Position numbers and translations under genes: made by a program. The notes beneath the pieces were generated by a model. That model was not told where the DNA came from, made no database searches, and was given only the letters and a program-made list of their open reading frames with translations. A DNA stretch of 12,087 nucleotides, taken from contig DASUZP010000175.1 in NCBI GenBank assembly GCA_036376775.1, positions 1 through 12,087 of the forward strand. The letters are read 5' to 3'. This document shows positions 1 through 6,906 of this stretch, piece after piece. Every line of letters starts with the position of its first letter. Position 1 is the first letter of the stretch. The stretch is from VRUE01 sp036376775. GTDB lineage: Bacteria > Actinomycetota > Thermoleophilia > Solirubrobacterales > 70-9.

Positions 1-1061
1 CCCCCCACGCCACCCCCGGAAGAGGCGCCTAGGATCTGGCCGGCCGCCAAGGGTGCGGCGAAGAAGAGCGGGTCTTCCTCGATGCCACGGCCCATGACTC
101 GGGCCGGGAGGCCGGAGGCCGCGTAGCTAGCCAGGTCGGGCTTAGCTTCGTGGAGCTGGTGGCGGTCGGCCGCTGCGCCGGTCAGCTGTGCCGCCGCCTC
201 AGGATTGTCTGCGGGCGCCGCTATCCCTACCCCACCCAGCAGCAGTTCGAGCACCGTGAGCGTGTGATGACTTACACCGCGGTGGCGGTCGCGGGGGTCG
301 GCCTCCGATAGGCGTGGCGAGAGGAGCGTCGGCAGGCCCAGCGCCAGGGCGGCGTGAGCGCTGTCGAGCGCTGCCATACCGCCGTGGCCGAGCCTCGTCG
401 CGGAGCCGATGATGCCGGGACCTGGGCCGACGATCGCGGCGTCCCAGCCGAGGCCGTCGGCCGCCGCATCGAGCGCCCCGGCGACGCTGAGCGCCTCGCG
501 CTCGCCGCCATAGGCGGGCGCGACCGTCATGTGGTCGCAGAGCAGACCGCGCTCGCGCAGTTGGGCGACGTCACGACTGAACGAGCCTGGCAGCGCGCCA
601 CCCCCGGTCTGTACGTAGCCGACCTTCACCCCCGGCGAGACCTGTGCCGTCGCCCAAGCCGCCGGCGCCAGATGACCATGAAGAGGCAGGACGAGGACCG
701 GCATCGCCCTCCCGGTTTGTTCCGGTGCGCCTTTTGCTTCTATATCGGACATAAAGCGCACCGGAAGCTCCTCCGGGGCGACCGGGTGCTGGAGCGAGGT
801 GTAGTTGAGCTTCATCACGTGCTCGCGGCTTTCGCCGCTCGCGTCGAGACCGCGGCTGAGGTTGACGTGGACAACGTCGAAGCCGCCCGAGCCGAGGCCC
901 AGGTCCAGCGCGGCGACGTTGACGACGACCTCGTCGCCCTCGCGCATCTCGCCGAGCAGGGCCGTGTCGGCCCAGGCCGGGCGCCGCTGCCCGTCAATCT
1001 CGACCACGAGGGGCTCCTCAGCGACGACTACCCCGCGCCGCAGTCGCAGCCCGCCGCTCAC
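1..1061 (-). CDS. DUF3866 family protein (3' end cut by window edge)
   Basis: An open frame runs from a GTG at 1061 to the window edge without a stop: 353 codons (3-1061) plus two bases. The GTG shares 4 nt (GTGA) with the stop of the upstream M20 gene, which supports this start and suggests translational coupling. I recognise the protein as DUF3866, a family of unknown function found mainly in Actinobacteria. Visible conserved segments are KLNYTSLQHPV (residues 84-94), LPLHGHLAPAAWA (125-137), GYVQTGGGALPG (148-159), GPGPGIIGSATRLGHGGM (212-229), HRGVSHHT (260-267) and, near the C-terminus, ASYAASGLPARVMGRG (311-326). The last segment suggests only a few residues are missing. There is no signal peptide or membrane segment. 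The glycine-rich turns and clustered histidines could bind a ligand or metal, but that is a guess. Residues about 99-116 are a less GC-rich linker containing a palindrome. Family assignment is confident; function is unknown. Confidence 0.88.
   Translation of the reverse strand, partial: MSGGLRLRRGVVVAEEPLVVEIDGQRRPAWADTALLGEMREGDEVVVNVAALDLGLGSGGFDVVHVNLSRGLDASGESREHVMKLNYTSLQHPVAPEELPVRFMSDIEAKGAPEQTGRAMPVLVLPLHGHLAPAAWATAQVSPGVKVGYVQTGGGALPGSFSRDVAQLRERGLLCDHMTVAPAYGGEREALSVAGALDAAADGLGWDAAIVGPGPGIIGSATRLGHGGMAALDSAHAALALGLPTLLSPRLSEADPRDRHRGVSHHTLTVLELLLGGVGIAAPADNPEAAAQLTGAAADRHQLHEAKPDLASYAASGLPARVMGRGIEEDPLFFAAPLAAGQILGASSGGGVG
720..766. repeat. 11-bp perfect inverted repeat inside the DUF3866 gene
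   Basis: Positions 720-730 (TTCCGGTGCGC) and 756-766 (GCGCACCGGAA) are exact reverse complements. They are separated by 25 nt that is much more AT-rich than the surrounding gene. A further three T-A pairs can form inside after one bulged base. As RNA it would be a stable hairpin. It encodes the variable linker at about residues 99-114, between the KLNYTSLQHPV and LPLHGHLAP blocks. It could be a small palindromic insertion, an internal regulatory hairpin, or chance. Confidence 0.55.
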
Positions 1062-2200
1062 CCCGCACCGGCGCTGCCGCTCGTCTCGCCGTCCGACACC
1101 TCGGTACCGGCCTCGGCGACGATGCCTTCGCACACCTCGAGCATCGCGTCGAGGTTGCGGGCGGAGACGCTCTCGTCCGCGGTGTGGTTGGCCTCGGTGC
1201 CGTTGGCGAGCAGGATGCAGTCGAAACCGTCGACGATCAACGCATTGGCGTCGCTGCCGCCGCCGGTCGAGGTGCGCTGCGGCTCGAATCCCGCCCGCCG
1301 CAGGCCCGCCTCGGCAAGCGCAAGCGCTTTCGAATCGGTCGGAATCCGATAGCCGCGGAAGAGCTCCTCCACCCGCACATCGACGTCGCAGCCGTGCTCG
1401 CTGGCGCCCCAGGCACAGGCCTCGGTCAGCTCGCCGGCGACGGCCGCGGCGCGGTCGGCGCCGAGGCTGCGCGCCTCGGCCACGATCCCGCAGTGCCCCG
1501 GCACGACGTTGCCGGAGGTGCCGCCGGCGATCGTGCCGACGTTGGCAGTCGTCTCCTCGTCGAGCCGACCCAGTTCCATCCGCGAGATCGCGGTCGCCGC
1601 CGCCGCGATCGCGTTGTTGCCGTCCTCCGGCCGGATCCCGGCGTGCGCCTCGACTCCGGAGAAGTCGGCGCGGATCTGCTGCTGGGTGGGTGAGGTGACG
1701 ATCACCTCGCCGACGGCACTGGCATGGTCGAGGACAAAGCCGCAATCGGCGCGCAGCCCACTCGGATCGAAGGCTTTCGCGCCGCGCAGTCCCTGCTCCT
1801 CGGCGACGGTCAGCAGCAGCTCGATCCCGACAGGCGGCGGCTCGTCGGCATACCGGGCGACGAGCTCGATGAAGACCGCGACCGCTGCCTTGTTGTCGGC
1901 GCCGAGAATCGTCGCGCCGCGACTGCGAAAGACCCCCTCGTCGTCCACCACCTCGATCTGGCCGGCGTGCGGGACGGTGTCGATGTGGGCGCAGAACATC
2001 AGCCAGCGATCGGAGCGGCCGGGAAGGCGGGCGACGATGTTGCCGGCGCCCGCTTCTGCCGGCCCAGCGGCGTCGTCCTCGCTCACCTCAAGGCCCAGCG
2101 CCCGCAGTTCGGCGAGGATCGTGTCGGCGACCTCGCGCTCCTCGCCGGTAGGGCTGCGAATCTCGCAGAGTCGGACGAACGTCTCATGCAGCCTGTCCAC
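1058..2200 (-). CDS. Peptidase T-like M20 family metallopeptidase
   Basis: The product is a 380-residue cytosolic M20 zinc peptidase, closest in pattern to the PepT-like subgroup (aminotripeptidase-related). Such enzymes cleave short peptides or related amide bonds with two zinc ions. The expected ligands are visible: His72 and Asp74 in AHIDTV, Asp102 in LGADNK, Glu134/Glu135 in TVAEEQG, Asp158 in VLDHA and His339 in EANHTADE. The Gly-rich TGGGSDAN (312-319) is the usual C-terminal catalytic-domain motif, and residues about 175-290 are the lid/dimerisation domain. The start is a GTG at 2200, 21 nt after the pyrG stop; no clear Shine-Dalgarno precedes it. The C-terminal 15 residues are a Gly/Ser/Glu tail. 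The stop overlaps the DUF3866 start by 4 nt, so the two are probably co-translated. The substrate is not predictable; peptide recycling is one reasonable inference. A gene symbol is withheld because this is not orthologous to classical pepT with confidence. Confidence 0.9.
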   Translation of the reverse strand: MDRLHETFVRLCEIRSPTGEEREVADTILAELRALGLEVSEDDAAGPAEAGAGNIVARLPGRSDRWLMFCAHIDTVPHAGQIEVVDDEGVFRSRGATILGADNKAAVAVFIELVARYADEPPPVGIELLLTVAEEQGLRGAKAFDPSGLRADCGFVLDHASAVGEVIVTSPTQQQIRADFSGVEAHAGIRPEDGNNAIAAAATAISRMELGRLDEETTANVGTIAGGTSGNVVPGHCGIVAEARSLGADRAAAVAGELTEACAWGASEHGCDVDVRVEELFRGYRIPTDSKALALAEAGLRRAGFEPQRTSTGGGSDANALIVDGFDCILLANGTEANHTADESVSARNLDAMLEVCEGIVAEAGTEVSDGETSGSAGAG

Positions 2201-2221
2201 GCGGAGAAGGCTAACCCGGCG

Positions 2222-3913
2222 TCAGCCGGAGTGACGAACGCCGGCGTCCTCGCGCTCCGTCGCCTCGACCTCCGGCAGCTCGCCACCCTCGGCAGGGCGC
2301 TCGCCGGCGTGATGTGAAGCGGCGCCGACGAACTCGCGGAAGAGCGGCTCGGGCCGGTTGGGGCGCGAGTTGAACTCGGGGTGGAACTGCGAGGCGACGA
2401 AGAACGGGTGGTCGGGCAGCTCGATCATCTCGACCAGGCGCTCGTCGGGCGAGGTCCCGCCGCAGACCAAGCCCTCGTCTTCGAGCCGGCGGCGCAGCTG
2501 GATGTTGACCTCGTAACGGTGGCGGTGGCGCTTGTAGATGACCTGCTCGCCGAAGATCTCGCGCGCCCGCGTACCCTCGTGCAGCTTGACCGGGTCGGCG
2601 CCGAGCCGCATCGTCCCCCCCATGTCGGAGACTTCCTTCTGCTCGGGCAGCAGGTCGACCACCGGGTAAGGCGTCTCGGGGTCGAACTCGGCCGAGTTGG
2701 CGCCGTCCATGCCGGCCACCGTGCGAGCGAACTCGACCACCGCTATCTGCATCCCCAGGCAGATGCCCAGGTAGGGAATCGAGCGCTCGCGGGCGATCCG
2801 CGCCGCTTCCACCTTGCCCTCGATGCCACGCTCACCGAAGCCGCCGGGGATCAGCACGCCGTCGGCGCCCTCCAGCTTCTCCGGCTCGAAGTTCTCAGAA
2901 TCGACCAGCTCGACCTCGACCTCGACCCCGTGGTGGAAGCCGCCGTGCTCGAGCGCCTCGATCACCGACTTGTAGGCGTCGGCAAGCTGCACGTACTTGC
3001 CGACCAGCGCGATCCGCACCTTGCCGGTGGCGGCGTCGGCGCGACGCACCATCGCCTCCCACTCGCTCAGGTCCGAGGAGGGCGCCTCCATGCCGAAGTG
3101 GTCGAGCACGAGGTCGTCGACGCCTTCGGCGCGGAAGACCAACGGCACCTTGTAGATGTTGTCGACGTCGTGGGCGGAGATCACGCCGTCGACCGGCAGG
3201 CTGGCGAAGAGAGCGATCTTGCTGCGGATCTCGCGGTCGAGGCGACTCTCGGAGCGGCAGACCAGGGCATGCGGCTGGATGCCGATCCGGCGCAGCTCGT
3301 TGACCGAGTGCTGGGTCGGCTTCGTCTTCAGTTCCCCCGCGTGGCCGACGTAGGGGACGAGGGTGAGGTGCATGAACATGGCGCGCTTCGGGCCGAGGTC
3401 GGTGTAGAGCTGACGGATCGACTCGAGGAAGGGCAGCGACTCGATGTCGCCGACGGTGCCGCCGATCTCGGTGAGGACGAAGTCGACCGACTGCGACTCG
3501 GCGACGATCAGGATCCGGTTCTTGATCTCGTCGGTGATGTGCGGGATCACCTGCACGGTGGCGCCGAGGTAGTCGCCGCGCCGCTCGCGGTTGATCACCG
3601 TGTTGTAGACCGACCCGGCGGTCACGTTGGAGGCACGCGAGGTGTTCTCGTCGGTGAAACGCTCGTAGTGGCCGAGGTCGAGATCGGTCTCCGCCCCGTC
3701 CTCGGTGACGAAGACCTCGCCGTGCTGAAAGGGGCTCATCGTCCCCGGGTCGACGTTGATGTAGGGATCGAACTTCTGCAGCTGCACCCGGTAACCGCGG
3801 GAGACGAGCAGACGGCCGATAGAGGCGGCGGCGATCCCCTTGCCGAGGGCCGAGACTACGCCGCCGGTGACGAAGATGAAGCGCGTGTCTCCTGGTTTGT
3901 TGGCCCGACTCAT
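2222..3913 (-). CDS. pyrG: CTP synthase (glutamine-hydrolysing)
   Basis: PyrG makes CTP from UTP, ATP and glutamine, the last step of de novo pyrimidine nucleotide synthesis. The 563-residue length is typical. The N-terminal synthase domain (about 11-280) carries the P-loop region GGVVSALGKGIAAASIG (17-33), the FDPYINVDPGTMSPFQHG segment (48-65), the acidic ETDLDLGHYERF motif (75-86) and EIGGTVGDIES (149-159). The C-terminal class I glutamine amidotransferase domain (about 298-530) has the nucleophile Cys385 in GICLGMQ and the His511/Glu513 pair in FHPEF, so both half-reactions should be intact. The ATG at 3913 overlaps the upstream transferase stop by 4 nt (ATGA). The frame remains open far upstream, but that extension is the shadow of the transferase gene. 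After the amidotransferase domain, residues 534-563 are an acidic tail rich in Glu, Gly and Ala of no known role. I see no separate pyrG promoter or attenuator, so expression probably depends on the upstream genes. Confidence 0.98.
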   Translation of the reverse strand: MSRANKPGDTRFIFVTGGVVSALGKGIAAASIGRLLVSRGYRVQLQKFDPYINVDPGTMSPFQHGEVFVTEDGAETDLDLGHYERFTDENTSRASNVTAGSVYNTVINRERRGDYLGATVQVIPHITDEIKNRILIVAESQSVDFVLTEIGGTVGDIESLPFLESIRQLYTDLGPKRAMFMHLTLVPYVGHAGELKTKPTQHSVNELRRIGIQPHALVCRSESRLDREIRSKIALFASLPVDGVISAHDVDNIYKVPLVFRAEGVDDLVLDHFGMEAPSSDLSEWEAMVRRADAATGKVRIALVGKYVQLADAYKSVIEALEHGGFHHGVEVEVELVDSENFEPEKLEGADGVLIPGGFGERGIEGKVEAARIARERSIPYLGICLGMQIAVVEFARTVAGMDGANSAEFDPETPYPVVDLLPEQKEVSDMGGTMRLGADPVKLHEGTRAREIFGEQVIYKRHRHRYEVNIQLRRRLEDEGLVCGGTSPDERLVEMIELPDHPFFVASQFHPEFNSRPNRPEPLFREFVGAASHHAGERPAEGGELPEVEATEREDAGVRHSG

Positions 3914-4746
3914 TCTCTGCCGAGCGAGTCTAGCCAGCGTAAGGGCGGAACCGAGTCGATCGTCCGCGAAATAGATCGCAACTCGCCGAAAACGGTGAGC
4001 GCGACGATCAACCCGAGGGCGATCAGCCGCCCCGTCCCACCCAAGGTCGTCAGCATCCAGACGCCGCCGATCGCTCCGACCAGGTTGGAGCCGGTGTCGC
4101 CGAGCATCGCCCGCTCGCGCACGGTGAACCAGGCGCCGACCAGCACCGGCCCGGCGAAGATCCCGAGCAGGTCGAGCGGGGCGAGAGTCCAGGCGCCGAG
4201 GCAGAGCCCGAGCCCGAGCAGGGCCAGGCCCTTCTCGGCCCTGCCGGGTCGCAGGTCGAGCAGGTTGAACGTGTTGGTGGCGAGGATCAGCAGGGCCACA
4301 TCGGCGAGGTAGCGCCACGATTCGAGGCCGCGGCCGGAGACGACGTAGGCAGCGAGCGCGAGCGCCCCGATCGCCTTGATCGCGCCGGTCGAGAGCCGTC
4401 CCTCGCGCAGCGCCCGAGTATGCCCGCGCCAGCCCCGCGGCGCCCCTTCGGCCTCGCCCCGCCCGAGCGAGTCGTCGAGGAAACCGAGGAAGGCGACGCC
4501 GATCACGTAAGGCAGCCAGCGGCGCAGTTCGGGATCGAGCAGTTCCAGGTCGCCGCGATCGTCGAGGAAGGCAAGCGGCGCCAGCGCGACCAGCGCCGCC
4601 GTCGCCAGCACCGCGCCAAGTGGAAAGGCGAGCTGGGCGCCGCGAAAGTTCTCGCGCACGAGACCGGCGTCGAGCAGGCCGCGGATGCCGGCCGGGACGA
4701 CCAGCAGCGCCACCGCGATCGCCACAGGAAAGCCGATCCAGGTCAT
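3910..4746 (-). CDS. MraY/WecA-like polyprenyl-phosphate sugar-1-phosphate transferase, divergent subfamily
   Basis: A 278-residue polytopic membrane protein with about eight to ten hydrophobic helices. It resembles the MraY/WecA superfamily (Pfam glycosyltransferase family 4), which moves a sugar-1-phosphate from a UDP-sugar to a polyprenyl phosphate in the membrane. Family signatures are FLDDSLG (89-95, the Asp-Asp pair for Mg2+), RGHTRALREGRLSTGAIKA (107-125), NTFNLLDLRPGRA (158-170) and MLGDTGSNLVGA (214-225). It differs from MraY in two ways: the usual NxxNxxDGxDG loop is replaced by NLLDLRPGRA, and the C-terminal His-rich loop is absent, replaced by SVPPLRWLDSLGR (265-277). The ATG at 4746 overlaps the steB stop by 4 nt, and its own stop overlaps the pyrG ATG by 4 nt. 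This fixes the start and places the protein in the steA-steB-pyrG operon. A cell-wall or envelope-glycan role is inferred from family and neighbours; the donor sugar is unknown, and it may not be catalytically equivalent to MraY. Confidence 0.85.
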   Translation of the reverse strand: MTWIGFPVAIAVALLVVPAGIRGLLDAGLVRENFRGAQLAFPLGAVLATAALVALAPLAFLDDRGDLELLDPELRRWLPYVIGVAFLGFLDDSLGRGEAEGAPRGWRGHTRALREGRLSTGAIKAIGALALAAYVVSGRGLESWRYLADVALLILATNTFNLLDLRPGRAEKGLALLGLGLCLGAWTLAPLDLLGIFAGPVLVGAWFTVRERAMLGDTGSNLVGAIGGVWMLTTLGGTGRLIALGLIVALTVFGELRSISRTIDSVPPLRWLDSLGRE

Positions 4747-5609
4747 TCGTGCGGGGTGAGCAGGTCTGGCAGCAGGCGGTCGGCACTGCCCTTGACGCCG
4801 AAGCTCCCCTCGGCGCCGAGCAGGGCGAAGACGGTCGCCAGCCGCCCGGCCACTAGGTCCACGTCGTCGACGCTGGAGAGGTCGTTGCCGGTGAAGAAGG
4901 AGACCGAGGACGGTTCGGCGCCGCTGCTCTCGACGCCGACCGCAGGAGTGTGGGTGCCGGTGATCCCCTGCGCCATCCCGGACTCGATCCGGCCGGCGAC
5001 CGAGCGCTGGACCGGCCCCATTTCCTGCGGTTGGTCGCGGACGACGATCACCGCGTCGAGCGCGCCGAAGTTGCCGCTGGCCCGCGAGAAGAGGTGACTG
5101 CGCACCGGCTCGAGCAACGTCCCGCCCCGCACCAGCTGCCGGCCCAAGCCGACGCCAAGGGCGGTCTGGGCATCGGGGTCGCGGGCGAGCTTGGCGAAGC
5201 GGGTCTTGGCAAGGTCGCCGGCGAGGCCGCGGGTGTCGACGGGCTCGCGCACGACGCCGACCCCGACCAGGTGCCCGCCGGCCGGCGCCAGAGCGGCGCC
5301 GATCGCGCCATAGACGTCGCTGGGCAGGTCGCCGAAGGCGATCAAGCCGATGCGACGCCCGCGCAGCCGGTCGCGGACCAGCACCGGGTAGACGCGGCTG
5401 GAGAACTCGTCGGCGCGGCTCAGTTCCCCGCTTAGTTCGTCGGCGTGTTCGCGGGCGTCCTGGAGGTTGCCGGTGAGGCTGTGCTCGAGGTCCTTGCGGG
5501 TGTTGGAGAGGGTGTCGCCGCCGAACTCGGCGCCGATCAAGATCCCGATCGCCAGGGCGAGGAAAACCGCGATCAACGACGTGGCGTGGTAGCGCGCGCT
5601 GTAACCCAT
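4743..5609 (-). CDS. steB: SteB/MctB-type membrane-anchored protein ('copper transporter' family)
   Basis: A 288-residue protein with one N-terminal membrane helix (about residues 10-28, in SLIAVFLALAIGILIGAEF). A polar, probably coiled-coil stretch follows (about 34-70), and then an extracytoplasmic domain of mixed alpha/beta character. This layout and the N-terminal pattern match the MctB/SteB family. In Mycobacterium tuberculosis MctB was linked to copper efflux. In Corynebacterium glutamicum the homologue SteB works with SteA in daughter-cell separation. No cysteine or Met-rich copper motif is obvious here, so the septation role looks more likely than copper binding. The ATG at 5609 matches the family N-terminus. 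It lies 36 nt after the steA stop, without a convincing Shine-Dalgarno. The stop codon overlaps the start of the following transferase (ATGA), implying coupled translation. Family assignment is firm; biochemical function is inferred. Confidence 0.87.
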   Translation of the reverse strand: MGYSARYHATSLIAVFLALAIGILIGAEFGGDTLSNTRKDLEHSLTGNLQDAREHADELSGELSRADEFSSRVYPVLVRDRLRGRRIGLIAFGDLPSDVYGAIGAALAPAGGHLVGVGVVREPVDTRGLAGDLAKTRFAKLARDPDAQTALGVGLGRQLVRGGTLLEPVRSHLFSRASGNFGALDAVIVVRDQPQEMGPVQRSVAGRIESGMAQGITGTHTPAVGVESSGAEPSSVSFFTGNDLSSVDDVDLVAGRLATVFALLGAEGSFGVKGSADRLLPDLLTPHE

Positions 5610-5645
5610 CGGCCGGGAAAGGCTAGACGCTCATCGCACGTGCCA

Positions 5646-6833
5646 CTACAAACCGAGCCAGATCTTGATCTTCAGCCAGAGCAGTTCGACCAGGTCGTTG
5701 AGAGCCGGCGAGCTGATCACGACGATCGTCAGCAGGATCGCGAAGGCGACGAGGAAGAGGGCGAGCGGGGCGACGGTCGAGGGCGGGTTGTAAAGCCGGC
5801 TGACGCCCTTGGCGTCGACCAGCTTCTCGCCGATCCGCAGGCGCGTGAGGAAGGTCGAGGACATGCCGCCGCGCTTGCGGTCGAGGAACTCGATCAGGTT
5901 GAAGTGGGCGCCGACGCTGACGATCAGGTCCGCGCCCTTCTCGTAGGACATCAGCATCGCGACGTCCTCGCTCGTCCCGGCCGCCGGGACGACGGTGTGC
6001 TCCAGGCCCATCGGCTCCAGCCGCTGGCACCCGGGCGCGCGGCCGTCGGGGTAGGCGTGGACGATCAGCTCGGCGCCGCAGCGCAGCGCCTCGTCGCTCG
6101 CCGAGTCCATGTCGCCGAGGATCACGTCGGGCCGCAGGCCGGCCTCGAGGCAGCCGTCGGCGCCGCCGTCGACGGCGACCACCAGCGGGCGGACGTCGCG
6201 GATGTAGGCGTTGAGCGCCTTCAGGTCCCGCCGGTGGCGGTCGCCGCGGACGACGATCAGCACCTGGCGATCGCGAAACGACGTCCTCGTGGCCGGGAAC
6301 TCGATCGCGCCGGTCAGCAAGTCGGCCTCCTGGCGCACGTGGGCGACCGTGTTCTCGGCGAATTCCGCGAGCGCCTCGTCGACCCGCCCGCGCTGCTCGG
6401 CGAGGCGGTCCTCTAACTCGTCGATCCCGAGCAGCCTGCCGTGCAGGATCTCGCCCCCGGCGCCGCTGACCGTGCCGGCGCAGACCGTCACCTCGGCGCC
6501 CTCCTCGAGCAGCTCGAATGGGTCGGCGTCCTCGACGTCGATCAGGACGACGCCGGCGCGGACAAGCAGCAGCGGGCCGGCGTTCGGGTAGCGGCCATCG
6601 CTTGAAACCGAGGCGTTGACCACCGCGCCGACTCCGGCGGCGACCAGCTCCTCGGCGGCAATCCGATCGATGTTGACGTGATCGACAACGGCCACATCGC
6701 CGGGGCGCAGGCGCTTGACCAGATCCTTGGTGCGACGACCGAGCCGCGCAGTCCCCTGAATCGTCTCCTCGCCGGACGCCCCGTTGCGGCGCGATAGCAG
6801 CGCAGGGAAACGAAGGCGACTGGCGGTAGCCAC
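5646..6833 (-). CDS. steA: SteA-like septal protein with thiamin-pyrophosphokinase-like domain
   Basis: A 395-residue protein matching actinobacterial SteA (Rv1697-like), a cytokinetic-ring component that acts with SteB in cell separation. The N-terminal core starts at about residue 27 (GTARLGRRTKDLVKRLRPGD) and includes VVNASVSSDGRYPNAGP (71-87). The middle (about 190-310) resembles thiamin pyrophosphokinase: VDGGADGCLEAGLRPD (221-236) followed by VILGDMDS (237-244). TFLTRLRIGEKLVDAKGVSRLYN (327-349, the most family-like stretch) precedes a single C-terminal membrane helix (about 354-376) and a short tail. The enzyme activity of the TPK-like fold has not been established for this family. The start is a GTG at 6833. 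The only purine-rich match upstream (AAGGGG) is about 13 nt away, so the exact start is less certain. The gene is separated from recN by 73 nt and from steB by 36 nt, so it may begin its own transcript. Confidence 0.9.
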   Translation of the reverse strand: MATASRLRFPALLSRRNGASGEETIQGTARLGRRTKDLVKRLRPGDVAVVDHVNIDRIAAEELVAAGVGAVVNASVSSDGRYPNAGPLLLVRAGVVLIDVEDADPFELLEEGAEVTVCAGTVSGAGGEILHGRLLGIDELEDRLAEQRGRVDEALAEFAENTVAHVRQEADLLTGAIEFPATRTSFRDRQVLIVVRGDRHRRDLKALNAYIRDVRPLVVAVDGGADGCLEAGLRPDVILGDMDSASDEALRCGAELIVHAYPDGRAPGCQRLEPMGLEHTVVPAAGTSEDVAMLMSYEKGADLIVSVGAHFNLIEFLDRKRGGMSSTFLTRLRIGEKLVDAKGVSRLYNPPSTVAPLALFLVAFAILLTIVVISSPALNDLVELLWLKIKIWLGL

Positions 6834-6864
6834 GCAGTGAGGTTAACCCCTTCGCGTGGACGTG

Positions 6865-6902
6865 CCGTCGCATAGAGACCCATATCGGCCCCCGAGCGAC
6901 GG
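6865..6902. other. 7-bp inverted repeat in the recN-steA gap
   Basis: CCGTCGC at 6865-6871 and GCGACGG at 6896-6902 are exact reverse complements with 24 nt between them. They lie just after the recN stop and upstream of steA. This could be a weak terminator-like or leader hairpin, but there is no T-run and the loop is long. It is the only structure I see in the 73-nt gap. Confidence 0.25.
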
Positions 6903-6906
6903 CGCG

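Noticed and set aside
354..1352. Plus-strand open frame at the left end
   Set aside because: It is antisense to the DUF3866 and M20 genes, which have clear family motifs; no domain is visible in the plus-strand translation.
2381..4312. 643-codon plus-strand open frame opposite pyrG and the transferase
   Set aside because: It is antisense to well-supported genes, its translation is low-complexity Asp/Val/Leu/Gly-rich without domains, and it is explained by high-GC codon bias.
3914..4786. N-terminal extension of the pyrG frame
   Set aside because: The extension is Arg-rich nonsense lying over the transferase gene; the ATG at 3913 matches the CTP synthase N-terminus and the ATGA overlap.
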